Source: Levilactobacillus cerevisiae (lineage in GTDB: Bacteria; Bacillota; Bacilli; Lactobacillales; Lactobacillaceae). From it: a DNA stretch of 64,000 nt. The notes under the pieces are model-generated. The model made no database searches and was not told the origin of the DNA. It worked only from the letters and a program-made list of their open reading frames with translations. The DNA is taken from positions 79,843 through 143,842 of the forward strand of contig NZ_RHNN01000006.1 of the NCBI RefSeq assembly GCF_003946245.1. The letters run 5' to 3'. Made by a program: the position numbers and the translations under genes. The stretch's first letter is position 1. Every line of letters starts with the position of its first letter. Shown here piece after piece: positions 52,085 to 60,399 of this stretch.

Positions 52085-52232
52085 GAGCATGGTAGACTTA
52101 AGCCAATCAAAAAGGGCCGCCGCGTACCAGCACGACCACCCTCCCTGGCTTCAGTTGAAGAAACGTGGCCAGCAACGAACAATAATAACCCTCCCGTTAC
52201 GACCTAAGAAAGCGTGGGAAGGTTATTTTTTT
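52085..52232 (+). ncRNA. Candidate small RNA with its own terminator
   Basis: No credible frame. AAGCCA (about 52100) pairs with TGGCTT (about 52155) around a GC-rich segment. At 52186-52232, AATAACC..CCC pairs with GGG..GGTTATT, followed by seven T. A TATAAT near 52049 could start it. It is separate from the oleate hydratase promoter further downstream. I do not recognise the family. Confidence 0.5.
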
Positions 52233-52387
52233 GACCAGCAAAACGAGCCAGCCCCAACCAGCCACGGCCTCTCAGAAAACGACCCCATTGGACTACCCAA
52301 TTCGGGTGAAAATTTGTAACACGACCTGTTGTAATTGCCGTCAGATTAAGCTTTCCTAGCGATTCTTAGAAATGATTAATTTTGAAA

Positions 52388-52424
52388 GTAAACGCTTTAC
52401 AATACATGACAAAGCAAGCATAAT
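52388..52424 (+). promoter_or_regulatory. Oleate hydratase promoter with overlapping palindrome
   Basis: TTTACA (52396), 17 bases, CATAAT (52419). The -35 lies within GTAAACGCTTTAC, a near-palindrome with some resemblance to a catabolite (cre) or repressor site. Confidence 0.6.
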
Positions 52425-52464
52425 GGAGTCGTATAAGGCACATGAATCTACGGAGGTGTTTTTG

Positions 52465-54159
52465 ATGGTAAAAACAAAAGCAGTAATGATCGGTGCAGGT
52501 CTAGGAAACATGGCCTCGGCGGTTTACCTGATTCAAGAGGCTCATTGGAGCGGTAAGCAAATTACGTTCTACGGGGTCGATATGCACGGGGCCAACGATG
52601 GTGGGACGACCAGCGAATTCAGTGATGAATACTGGAACAAGAACCACCCGCTAGACAACCGGACGGGTTACGTTGCCCGGGGTGGCCGGATGCTTAATTA
52701 CCGGACTTACGTTGATTTAATGGACTTGCTGGACCGGATTCCTTCCGCAACTGAGGAAGGCATGACGGCGGCCGAAGATACCCACGACTTTGATTCACAT
52801 CACCAAACCTACGACAAGGCGCGGTTGTTGCAAGGTGGCAAGGGCATCATCGACGGTGGCAAATTGGGTCTGAACAACAAGGACCGGGTCTTGCTCTCCA
52901 AGTTAGTCTTGATGCCAGATGAAGAAGAAACCAAGTTAGATAACATTACGATCGCCGAATACTTCAAGGACGACCCACACATGTTCCAAACGAATTTCTG
53001 GTACATGTGGGAAACGACTTTCGCTTTCAGAATTGAAAGTTCCGTTCAAGAATTACGGCGCTACATGCACCAAATGATTTACGAATTCACGCAAATTGAA
53101 CATTTAGTTGGGGTCAACCGGACCCGTTACAACCAATTTGATAGCATTATGTTGCCACTGATCAATTACCTGAAAGATCAAGGGGTTACCTTTATCGACA
53201 ACCGAATCGTCACGGACTGGGAGTTTGCGGACAGCCCATTACAAGACGAAATCACGGTTACCGGACTGCATATCAAGAACTTGGAAACGGACACGGAAGA
53301 CCTGGTCGACATTGATGATGACACCGCTGTGATCTTCACGAACGGCTCCATCACCGACTCCGCAACCATGGGGGACTACGACACGCCTGCCCGGGAAAAC
53401 ATGGAATACGGCATCAGTGCTTCCCTCTGGAAGAAAGCCACGGAACGTTTCTACAACTTGGGAACACCAGACAAGTTCTTCAACGACCGGAAGAATTCCG
53501 AATGGGTCAGTTTCACGTTGACCACGAAGAATCACCTGTTGTTGAACGAAATCACGCGGATTACCACCCAGGTTCCTGGGAACGCGTTGAACTCCTTCCT
53601 GTCCACGACGCCAATCACGCCACTGGGTCAGAAAGATGTGAACATGTCCATCGTGGTGCACCACCAACCTCACTTTACCACCCAGAAGCCAAACGAATCC
53701 GTTATCTGGGGCTACTTCCTGTACCCACGCCGGACTGGTGAATTCGTCCACAAGCAGTACATCAAGATGACCGGTAAGGAAATGGCTCAGGAATTGATTG
53801 GGCAATTGTCCAAGGTTGACCCTGGTCCCGTAAACATTAAGAGCAAGGAACCAGAAATCATGGACAGTATCATCAACAACATTCCTGTTTACATGCCATA
53901 CGCCTCAGCGCTGTTCAACAACCGGGCTAAGACGGACCGGCCAGAAGTCATTCCGGCACACTCCACGAACTTGGCCTTCACGGGTGAATTCGCAGAGCAA
54001 CCTTACCAAATGATCTTCACGGAACAGAGTGCGGTGCGTTCGGGTGAAATTGCCGCTTACCACTTCACGGGCATTTCAATGGATAACTTAGTCGATACGC
54101 CACGGTACGACAAGGATCCAAAGACCTTGATGAAGGCAACGAGAAGAATGTTTAGCTAA
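52465..54159 (+). CDS. ohyA: Oleate hydratase (MCRA family)
   Basis: A 564-residue FAD enzyme. The N-terminal dinucleotide motif is MIGAGLGNMASAVYLI. Typical of the family are YGVDMHGANDGG, NKNHPLDNRTGYVARGGRM with the conserved Arg-Gly-Gly-Arg, and MWETTFAFR. It adds water to the cis-9 or cis-12 double bond of free unsaturated fatty acids such as oleic and linoleic acid, giving 10-hydroxy acids, often seen as a detoxification step. Start at MVKTKAV, seven bases after GGAGGTG; a longer frame exists but lies over the promoter. Highly biased codons suggest good expression. Confidence 0.94.
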   Translation: MVKTKAVMIGAGLGNMASAVYLIQEAHWSGKQITFYGVDMHGANDGGTTSEFSDEYWNKNHPLDNRTGYVARGGRMLNYRTYVDLMDLLDRIPSATEEGMTAAEDTHDFDSHHQTYDKARLLQGGKGIIDGGKLGLNNKDRVLLSKLVLMPDEEETKLDNITIAEYFKDDPHMFQTNFWYMWETTFAFRIESSVQELRRYMHQMIYEFTQIEHLVGVNRTRYNQFDSIMLPLINYLKDQGVTFIDNRIVTDWEFADSPLQDEITVTGLHIKNLETDTEDLVDIDDDTAVIFTNGSITDSATMGDYDTPARENMEYGISASLWKKATERFYNLGTPDKFFNDRKNSEWVSFTLTTKNHLLLNEITRITTQVPGNALNSFLSTTPITPLGQKDVNMSIVVHHQPHFTTQKPNESVIWGYFLYPRRTGEFVHKQYIKMTGKEMAQELIGQLSKVDPGPVNIKSKEPEIMDSIINNIPVYMPYASALFNNRAKTDRPEVIPAHSTNLAFTGEFAEQPYQMIFTEQSAVRSGEIAAYHFTGISMDNLVDTPRYDKDPKTLMKATRRMFS

Positions 54160-54167
54160 ACTGAAAA

Positions 54168-54245
54168 TGGGGGTAAGGGTCGGTGGAGCAGTCCTCCTTG
54201 CGACGGCCAATCACTGATCTGCTACGGCAGAACGCCCTTACCCTG
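54168..54245 (+). other. Long hairpin in the oleate hydratase 3' region
   Basis: GGGGTAAGGG pairs with CCCTTACCC across a 60-base insert that has its own arms (GGTGGAG..CTCC; GATCTGCTACGGCAG). No T-run; a true terminator follows. It could stabilise the message. Confidence 0.5.
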
Positions 54246-54251
54246 AAAATA

Positions 54252-54294
54252 AAGGAACCGACCTGGTTTGGGTTGGTTCCTTTTTTATTTTGAA
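54252..54294 (+). terminator. Terminator of oleate hydratase
   Basis: AAAGGAACCGAC and GTTGGTTCCTTT around CTGGTTTGG, with a long T-run. Confidence 0.85.
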
Positions 54295-54526
54295 AAAACG
54301 GACGTTCTCTTTCGCTCCCCCTCTGATTTGGTATGCTATGAAGACGGGGAGGTTGAAAATTGATTCGGGGAAATTGTCGGGTAACTTCAAATTGGTAATG
54401 TACTTGTAGAAGAATTGAATTTTGGCTTGGATGAGATGGCTATTTTTAATTTCTCGGCTTTCTTAGTCAAATATTTACCGGAATTACACATTATGGTGGT
54501 ATGATGGTGAAAATGAGGTGAGGATA

Positions 54527-54799
54527 ATGAAAAATGTAGAAAAGGATCGAATTAGTATTCGGATTAATCGTGAAAGAAAAGAGGCCGCTCAAGCCGTCTT
54601 TGACGATATGGGCCTGGATCTTGGAACTGCAATTAATATGTTTTTAGCACAATCTATCCATGATCAAGGATTCCCTTTTCGGCCTTCTAAACGATCTTTA
54701 GCTCTAAAGCGAGCCCTAAATGAAGTTAAGAATGGTGATGTGACAACATTCGATTCGGAACAAGATTTTTACAAGTATCTAGATAAAATGGAGGACTAG
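54527..54799 (+). CDS. dinJ: RelB/DinJ family antitoxin
   Basis: A 90-residue RHH antitoxin: DRISIRINRERKEAAQAVFDDMGLDLGTAINMFLAQSIHDQGFPF. Start at MKNVEK after GAGGTGAGG. Its stop TAG touches the ATG of the toxin, so the two are coupled. Homologous to the antitoxin at 41192. Binds and silences the YafQ-type toxin and represses the operon. Confidence 0.9.
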   Translation: MKNVEKDRISIRINRERKEAAQAVFDDMGLDLGTAINMFLAQSIHDQGFPFRPSKRSLALKRALNEVKNGDVTTFDSEQDFYKYLDKMED

Positions 54800-55078
54800 A
54801 TGCAGGTCAAAGCCACGCGGGTGTTTATGAGAAACTTGAAGAAGCTGAGTAAGAAACATTACGACATGGCCAAACTGAAATATGTTATTTCATTAATCAA
54901 AAATGGTGATGATAAACTGCTTGTCAGAAGATTTGATCGTCACATTTTAACTGGTGATAAATTTGGTATTTATGAACTTCATTTGGAACGAAACTGGTTG
55001 CTATTGTACCAAATTGATGGCACAGACCAACTCGTTTTGCTTCTGCTAGATACGGGAAGTCATGATATTTTACGATAA
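54800..55078 (+). CDS. yafQ: YafQ-family type II toxin
   Basis: A 92-residue RelE-superfamily endoribonuclease: TRVFMRNLKKLSKKHYDMAKL, GIYELHLERNWLLLYQI and the final GSHDILR with the catalytic His of YafQ. It cleaves mRNA in the ribosome A site when freed from DinJ. Intact, unlike its relative at 41500. Confidence 0.9.
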   Translation: MQVKATRVFMRNLKKLSKKHYDMAKLKYVISLIKNGDDKLLVRRFDRHILTGDKFGIYELHLERNWLLLYQIDGTDQLVLLLLDTGSHDILR

Positions 55079-55127
55079 AAAGAAGGCTAATCATCTCGTC
55101 GTTTTTGACAAGATGGTTAGCCTTCTT
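55079..55127. terminator. Bidirectional terminator
   Basis: AAGAAGGCTAA.CATCT pairs with AGATG.TTAGCCTTCTT. It serves the toxin operon and convergent lepB. Confidence 0.88.
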
Positions 55128-55128
55128 C

Positions 55129-55713
55129 CTAACTAGCCAAGCTATTCACATTCGTCCGGTGTTGCGTGGTGCCTTGCCAGAACGGCACCTTGACCACGCC
55201 CATGACCTTGTTGGCGGAGACGTAACCCCAGGCACGGCCATCTTCGGAAACGCTGCGGTGGTCACCTAACACAAAGTAGTGGCCTTTAGGCACACGGTTG
55301 CCTTTGTACTGCCAGTTGCCCTTGGCCGCCAACGAACTGAGCGTCCAACTGCCGGTCCCTGTGGTGCGTTCGTATTTGCTGATAAAGGACTGGTTCAGCT
55401 TCTTGTTATTGATGTAAATGTAGCCGTTCTTGCTGACGACCTTGTCGCCGGGGAGGCCAATCACGCGCTTCACGTAGTTGGTGTTCTTGGCGGCCGAGGG
55501 ATCCTCGCCGTAAGCGTCGAAGACAATCACACTGAGGCGTTTGAGCTTAAGCGGCTTGACCACGACCATCCGTTCCTGATCCACCAGGTTCGGTTCCATC
55601 GAATCGCCGGAAACCTTGACGACCTCAAACAGGTAGGCTCGCACCACCAGCACTAAAATGAGTGCGACCAGGATGGGGAGAATCCAACTAAAAATACTGC
55701 GTAACACTTTCAT
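55129..55713 (-). CDS. lepB: Signal peptidase I
   Basis: A 194-residue type I signal peptidase. One N-terminal anchor (IFSWILPILVALILVLVV), catalytic Ser38 in SGDSMEP, catalytic Lys82 in YVKRVIGLPGD, then GHYFVLGDHRSVSEDGRAWG. It cleaves Sec signal peptides at the outer membrane face, including presumably the several secreted proteins of this window. Confidence 0.94.
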   Translation of the reverse strand: MKVLRSIFSWILPILVALILVLVVRAYLFEVVKVSGDSMEPNLVDQERMVVVKPLKLKRLSVIVFDAYGEDPSAAKNTNYVKRVIGLPGDKVVSKNGYIYINNKKLNQSFISKYERTTGTGSWTLSSLAAKGNWQYKGNRVPKGHYFVLGDHRSVSEDGRAWGYVSANKVMGVVKVPFWQGTTQHRTNVNSLAS

Positions 55714-55899
55714 GAGGTCCGTTATCTCCTTGATAGTTTGGAATGATGAGCGTCACTGATTTTACGTGACGACACGTTGGCCAATGACAGCTCGAGTGCG
55801 AGTGCCACTGGCGGATAATGGGTTAATCTTAGCACAGTGAATCCGGCCCTTAGCCCGTTTAGATAAAAATTAACAAAATAGCTAGAAAGTTTGTTCAAA

Positions 55900-55913
55900 T
55901 GGTAGCGTTTCCA
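55900..55913 (+). promoter_or_regulatory. Candidate catabolite-responsive element upstream of cdd
   Basis: TGGTAGCGTTTCCA matches the cre consensus at about 12 of 14 positions, 60 bases before the cytidine deaminase start. CcpA control of nucleoside catabolism is known in Firmicutes; here it is inference. Confidence 0.5.
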
Positions 55914-55971
55914 ATGAAACTATGTAACAATAGGTGACGTAAACCGTTTTAATTAAAAGGAGGATTTCATC

Positions 55972-56364
55972 ATGGCAGATAAACAAGAATTACTGGCAGT
56001 CGCAACGGCAATGCTCGACAAGGCGTACACCCCGTACTCCCATTTCCACGTAGGCGCAGCAGCGGTGGGCGCTAGCGGCAAGATCTACGGTGGCTGTAAC
56101 ATTGAAAACGCCTCATACGGTGCCACCAACTGTGCGGAGCGGACGGCAATCTTCTCTGGTATCGCGGCAGGCGAGAAGCACTTCACGGCCTTGCTGGTAA
56201 CGGGCAACACGGACGGCCCCATCGCGCCTTGTGGCATTTGTCGCCAAGTCATCGCCGAATTCTTCGACGCCGACGCCCCAGTTTATCTGACCAACCAAAA
56301 GGGTGCCTTCACGGAAACCACGGTAGAAGGCGTGCTCCCAGGCGCCTTCGTGGATCTGAACTAG
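55972..56364 (+). CDS. cdd: Cytidine deaminase
   Basis: A 130-residue homotetramer-type enzyme. YTPYSHFHVGAAAV, GCNIENASYGATNCAERTAI with the zinc Cys and catalytic Glu, and PCGICRQVIAEF with the last two zinc Cys. It deaminates cytidine and deoxycytidine to uridine in salvage. Ribosome site AAAAGGAGG. Single gene with terminator; cre-like site upstream. Confidence 0.95.
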   Translation: MADKQELLAVATAMLDKAYTPYSHFHVGAAAVGASGKIYGGCNIENASYGATNCAERTAIFSGIAAGEKHFTALLVTGNTDGPIAPCGICRQVIAEFFDADAPVYLTNQKGAFTETTVEGVLPGAFVDLN

Positions 56365-56428
56365 CAGTCTTTACGAGTGATTAACGCCTTAAAAGGGTAG
56401 AATCACAATCATATACTTAGCATAACGT

Positions 56429-56463
56429 AACGCTTGGTGGTTCAGTTGCCAAGCGTTTTTTCG
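56429..56463 (+). terminator. Terminator of cdd
   Basis: AACGCTTGG/CCAAGCGTT with a six-T run. Confidence 0.88.
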
Positions 56464-56604
56464 TGCACCACAAAACGTTGGGCAGGCTAAAACTGCGCGA
56501 TGGTTGCTAGCTAAAGTACGCTACCGAATCAGTCTAGCCGGTGACAGTGAACGGTGAATGAAAGTAAACCGACCAAACGGTGACAAATCAACAGGGCAAA
56601 TGCA

Positions 56605-56665
56605 AACTACCCGAGTAAAGGTAAATTAACCAAGTAAAGGTAAATCAATCGAGTAAAAGCAAGCC
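56605..56665 (+). repeat. Short tandem repeat, about 19-base period
   Basis: Three units of the type CGAGTAAAGGTAAATTAACC, AAGTAAAGGTAAATCAAT and CGAGTAAAAGCAAGCCACC. It has the same A-rich, T-poor bias as the tract at 28655. Confidence 0.6.
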
Positions 56666-56721
56666 ACCAACCAGACAAACGATTCAGCTGAACTAGTAAA
56701 ATTGCCAAAGCACAACCAAGA

Positions 56722-56918
56722 GCCGGAGGAAGCTAGGTACGGAGCCAGCTGTGTCGAGGCTGTTAGACCGAGCGGGTTTCTCGGCCTTACAGCCTGGGAC
56801 AACCTTGGAAACTCGCGAACTGCAGCGAGGTTTCAAGGTGAAGTGGAAGCCCGCCCTAAGGCTGGAACCGGCCCCACAGCAGGCGCAGTACCTGGAAGCC
56901 GCAGGCGGCCAGTTAGAC
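56722..56918 (+). ncRNA. Structured intergenic repeat, family 2, divergent copy D
   Basis: It keeps the order of family 2 but with many arm changes: GACCGAG/CTCGGCC where others have ACTGAG/CTCAGT, and GAAACTCGC/GCGAGGTTTC where others have GAGACTGGC/GCCAGGCTTC. Single-stranded blocks such as TTACAGC.TGGGAC and GGAAGCCGCAGG stay. The most distant copy and the best evidence that structure, not sequence, is kept. Confidence 0.6.
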
Positions 56919-56961
56919 ACAACCCGCCCCAAATAAATTTTACTATTTCAGATAAATTACT

Positions 56962-56990
56962 TTGACACACACAGTAGTACGTGATACAGT
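56962..56990 (+). promoter_or_regulatory. Promoter of the PadR/DUF4097 operon
   Basis: A perfect TTGACA, 17 bases, TACAGT. A direct repeat ACAGTAGT lies in the spacer and again across the -10, a possible PadR autoregulation site. Confidence 0.8.
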
Positions 56991-57022
56991 AGTCTCATCA
57001 AATAAGAAAAGGAAGTGGCAGC

Positions 57023-57376
57023 ATGGCTGAGGTTATTTCCAAAGATTTAATCCGGGGCCATACGGATACGATCATTTTGAACATCCTGCAGCAGGGCGAT
57101 AGCTACGGGTACCAGGTGGCCAAGCAGGTGAAGACCTTGAGCGCTGGCCATTACGAGTTGAACGAGGCGACGTTGTACACGGTCTTTCGCCGACTCAAGA
57201 AGAACGGCGCGTTGACCGACTACTGGGGCGATGAATCCCAGGGCTCGCGGCGCAAATACTACCACATCACCACAGCGGGCGAGGACCTACTCAAGGCCAA
57301 CACCGCGGCTTGGCGGGTGGCAAAACCAATTATTGACGATTTAATTACAGGTAAGATTACCGACGAGGAGGACTAA
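57023..57376 (+). CDS. PadR family transcriptional regulator
   Basis: A 117-residue PadR protein: LIRGHTDTIILNILQQGDSYGYQVAKQVKTLS, NEATLYTVFRRLKKNGALTDYWGDESQGSRRKYYHIT, then a C-terminal dimer helix. First of a two-gene operon; three bases separate it from the DUF4097 gene. PadR with DUF1700/DUF4097 proteins is a recurrent Firmicute envelope-stress arrangement. Confidence 0.92.
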   Translation: MAEVISKDLIRGHTDTIILNILQQGDSYGYQVAKQVKTLSAGHYELNEATLYTVFRRLKKNGALTDYWGDESQGSRRKYYHITTAGEDLLKANTAAWRVAKPIIDDLITGKITDEED

Positions 57377-57379
57377 AGC

Positions 57380-58906
57380 ATGGACGATATCACGATGGAC
57401 ATTCGCACGCGGCTGGATCAGTTATTCAGCCAGTATCAAGCGTCACGGGCGTTGACTGAACTTAAGGAAGAATTGGTGGGCGATTTGACCGAGGCCGTCA
57501 CTGACAAAGTGAACCAGGGCCAGGACGCCAGCAGCGCCATTGACGAGGCCATGGCACAATTGGGCGACATTGACACCTTGCTGCAAGAGGTTGCCGAGGA
57601 CGACGGGACGGCTCGCCAAACGAAAAAGACGACTGGGAAACATGCGGCCACGTCTGATGATCCTGACCACGCCGAGGAAACCGACCACGACGATGACACT
57701 GACGACGAAGACGAACAGGATGCTGATGACGGTACGATTCACATCGACAACACTGGCGATGACTCCCGGGTTCGGATTGGTAAGCTCCAGATTCACGGCG
57801 ACAAGGTGACTTGGGGTGACCACGTTTTGGTAGATGGCGAAAACGACAAGGTTGATTTTGGCAAGTTGGTCCAGGTCGATGGTGACCACGTTACGGTGGC
57901 GGATGGTCTGGTCGACGTCCAGGGCGACGACGTGAAAATCAACGGGGAACGGCCCCGCCGGACCTACGTGGAATCCTTACGATTGGTGAACACGCAGTCA
58001 TTTGCGATCGATGACCTGAACGAACTGGACATCAACTACCGCGATGCCGCGATTAAATTGGGACCGGCCAACGCGGATCAAATCGTGGTGAACGAGTACA
58101 TGAGCCGCGACAATAGCCGTTACTACCTGCGGGCAGGGCGGCACGGCAACTTGTTGGCCATCAAGCAAGGCGACCGGCCACGGTTATGGCCACTCCACGC
58201 CCGGGCGGAAATCTTTCTGCCAGCTGCCTTAGCGGGTAAGGTCACGGTCCACGCCGGTAATGGTAGCCTGGAAATCAGTGATCTGCGCGCTGACCTGGCC
58301 GTGGATGCGCACGCCACCAACGGGAGTGTCCGCGCGTTCGATGACCACTTGACCCAGCTCAAGATGCGCTCCACCAACGGGTCCATCCGCTTGGACCAGG
58401 TGACCGCGACCCATACCGATTTGACCAGCAAAAATGGGAGCGTCACGGTGAAGGAAAGTACCGGTGCCGTGCGGGTCGAGTCCAGCAACGGGTCGGTCCG
58501 CTTCCTCGATCATACTGGGAACGTTGACGTCCGCAGTCAAAATGGCGCCGTGAAATTTGACGGCTTCACCGGTCAGGCCCACGCGGCCACGGCTAACGGG
58601 GCTATTCGGGGCAAGAACATCAATGGTGGCGGCACGTTCCATACCGGCAACGGGAGTGTCAACCTGCAATTGCTGGCGTTGACTAGCGACGTGACGGTAG
58701 AGAGTGGTGCCGGGAGCGCCGCGGTACAGATGCCGTTACTGACCGATTACCAATTTGACCTGAAGAACTGGAATGCCAGCGTCAAGGTGCCGCAAGAGGC
58801 CCAATTAAGCCTGAACGACACCCACCACAAGATTGGCACAGTGGGGGACAACGCCGAGCGTCAGGTGAACGTCGAGGCAAGTACCGGTAGTATTCGCTTA
58901 AGTTAA
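57380..58906 (+). CDS. DUF4097-family beta-helix protein with HAAS-like N-terminus
   Basis: A 508-residue protein. Residues 1-75 are a helical HAAS/DUF1700-like domain (DIRTRLDQLFSQYQASRALTELKEELVGDL). Residues about 85-125 are a very acidic linker (DHAEETDHDDDTDDEDEQDADD). The middle has SHOCT-like short beta repeats (IHIDNTGDDSRVRIGKLQIHGDKVTWGDHVLVDGEND). The end is a DUF4097 beta helix with repeated NGS turns (STNGSIRLD, SKNGSVTVKE, SSNGSVRFLD, SQNGAVKFDG). No signal peptide or membrane helix is evident, so it is likely cytoplasmic, unlike many relatives. Confidence 0.82.
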   Translation: MDDITMDIRTRLDQLFSQYQASRALTELKEELVGDLTEAVTDKVNQGQDASSAIDEAMAQLGDIDTLLQEVAEDDGTARQTKKTTGKHAATSDDPDHAEETDHDDDTDDEDEQDADDGTIHIDNTGDDSRVRIGKLQIHGDKVTWGDHVLVDGENDKVDFGKLVQVDGDHVTVADGLVDVQGDDVKINGERPRRTYVESLRLVNTQSFAIDDLNELDINYRDAAIKLGPANADQIVVNEYMSRDNSRYYLRAGRHGNLLAIKQGDRPRLWPLHARAEIFLPAALAGKVTVHAGNGSLEISDLRADLAVDAHATNGSVRAFDDHLTQLKMRSTNGSIRLDQVTATHTDLTSKNGSVTVKESTGAVRVESSNGSVRFLDHTGNVDVRSQNGAVKFDGFTGQAHAATANGAIRGKNINGGGTFHTGNGSVNLQLLALTSDVTVESGAGSAAVQMPLLTDYQFDLKNWNASVKVPQEAQLSLNDTHHKIGTVGDNAERQVNVEASTGSIRLS

Positions 58907-58916
58907 TCCGTTTACT

Positions 58917-58961
58917 AAAATCCACGCACAGTCAATTTAGTTGACTGTGCGTGGATTTTTT
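58917..58961 (+). terminator. Terminator of the PadR operon
   Basis: AAAATCCACGCACAGTCAA pairs with TTGACTGTGCGTGGATTTT, a 19-base perfect stem. Confidence 0.92.
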
Positions 58962-59236
58962 AGGACAATTGGTTTAGGCTACCTAATTAATTAATCTATG
59001 CAACTTTCTAATTGTTACCAGTTTACGCAAATTGGGGTCAATCTTTTGGGCTGGATGGGTTTATAATCTAGGTAGACTAGGACTAACTTAAAAGGGTTTT
59101 TGTGGTAATTGCGGATTACCAGAAAAGCCAGACGGATTAACCGAAGACAGCGTTTTCTTTAAATTGTAAAGAAAATGCCAACAATTTCGTAAAAAACACT
59201 TTATTTTTTGCGGGGGAGAGGCGATACTAGAAGGAG

Positions 59237-59479
59237 TTACTGGCGAGAATTTTCGTAAAGGTGCCACCAAGAGTGTAATTGGTGTAACTTGACTTGGCTG
59301 ATGCCGGTCAAAGGGATTTCTTGGGAGGCCCCTGCGGCTAAACCTAGGTAAACGGTGGACGCCGAAATAAAGTCGACCGTTCCCGTATACGTAACGTTGT
59401 TGAATATTAGCGTGGCTACTTGGTTGTTTTGATAAGCCGATTGCAGTAGACGCTTGATTGGCTGAGAAATTCGTTTCAT
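59237..59479 (-). CDS. Small protein of unknown function, beta-rich
   Basis: An 80-residue protein starting MKRISQPIKRLLQSAYQNNQ. A short amphipathic helix is followed by beta strands (VATLIFNNVTYTGTVDFISASTVYLGL) in an LSM/SH3-like rhythm. The start is uncertain: AAGGAC lies 12 bases before this ATG and three bases before an ATG three codons earlier (59488). No neighbours on the strand. Not recognised. Confidence 0.45.
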   Translation of the reverse strand: MKRISQPIKRLLQSAYQNNQVATLIFNNVTYTGTVDFISASTVYLGLAAGASQEIPLTGISQVKLHQLHSWWHLYENSRQ

Positions 59480-59732
59480 GATGAGCATCACGTCCTTGAT
59501 GAAATAAGATTAATTCCATTATAGAACACCTGTTCGATTTTTGAAACTAATTTTTAAATATTACGGGATAACTTAATTTCATGGTAAAATGTACGGAGGG
59601 TTGTCCATCTTGCAGAAGCTGACCGGAGACGGACGGTTTTTTGGCAGTTACAATTAACCCTTGTGGCTGTCCGCAATCAGGGACATAAATGACAGCGCCG
59701 GACGCTGAACTAGAAGGAGTAATGGACTGACA

Positions 59733-60263
59733 ATGACAGAATCGACTAACGAAGCTGTAACTGAAGCTGAACTGAAAAAAGAATTTGACGATCTTTACAT
59801 GCACATCTTCAAGTATATTGGTGACTTTGTCTCCATCCCTACGCAGAAATATAACCTGACCTTCGAGGCGTTCATGGTTATGGACAACGTCGCTCGAAGC
59901 AAAAACGGCCAAACCTTGGTTGAGCTCGCTAAATTAGAGGGTGTCTCCAAGAGTGCGATTGCACGGCAGGTCAATGTCCTGTTGAAGGAAAACTATGTGA
60001 TGCAAAAGGTTGATCCTAACGACCGCCGGGTGAAGTACATCACCTTAACGGCCGCTGGCAGCCGGGTACAACGGAACTTATCCCAAGCCACTGACGAACG
60101 CTTCCACCGTTGGTTAGAATTCTTCGGCGGCAAGGATGAAGCTGAACGGTTCATCAAGGTGCTCCATGAAGCCAATGAACGCGCAGTCGCTGCTGGTTTT
60201 GTCGGCTTTGACAGCCTGCACGACAAGCGCCGGAACTCCAACCGGAGCCACAGCAATCACTAA
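59733..60263 (+). CDS. MarR family transcriptional regulator
   Basis: A 176-residue MarR protein. Winged helix: NGQTLVELAKLEGVSKSAIARQVNVLLKENYVMQKVDPNDRRVKYITLTAAG, with the DxRxxR wing motif as DPNDRRVKY. Longer than usual at the C-terminus (SLHDKRRNSNRSHSNH, basic). AAGGAG before ATG. The 59520-59732 leader includes a short terminator-like hairpin (ACCG/CGGT, six T) near 59620. Targets unknown. Confidence 0.9.
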   Translation: MTESTNEAVTEAELKKEFDDLYMHIFKYIGDFVSIPTQKYNLTFEAFMVMDNVARSKNGQTLVELAKLEGVSKSAIARQVNVLLKENYVMQKVDPNDRRVKYITLTAAGSRVQRNLSQATDERFHRWLEFFGGKDEAERFIKVLHEANERAVAAGFVGFDSLHDKRRNSNRSHSNH

Positions 60264-60331
60264 AGTTTACACAGTGCATGAGACGAAAGAGTCAGCCTCT
60301 TTCAACTCAGCGGTGAACAACTAAATGATGT

Positions 60332-60368
60332 AAAAAAGTGTCGACAGTTTAGTTGTCGGCACTTTTTG
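60332..60368. terminator. Bidirectional terminator
   Basis: AAAAAGTG.CGACA pairs with TGTCG.CACTTTTT, between the MarR gene and the convergent membrane-protein gene. Confidence 0.85.
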
Positions 60369-60399
60369 AATTGATCGCTGATTAATTTGGCATGACGGC

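Noticed and set aside
52089..52319. A 76-residue plus-strand frame before oleate hydratase
   Set aside because: It has no ribosome site, is polar low-complexity text and runs across a strong terminator hairpin; better explained as an untranslated RNA.
9309..56918. Family 2 or 3 repeats as a CRISPR array
   Set aside because: Copies are far apart, around 180-200 bases, in both orientations and have no regular spacers.
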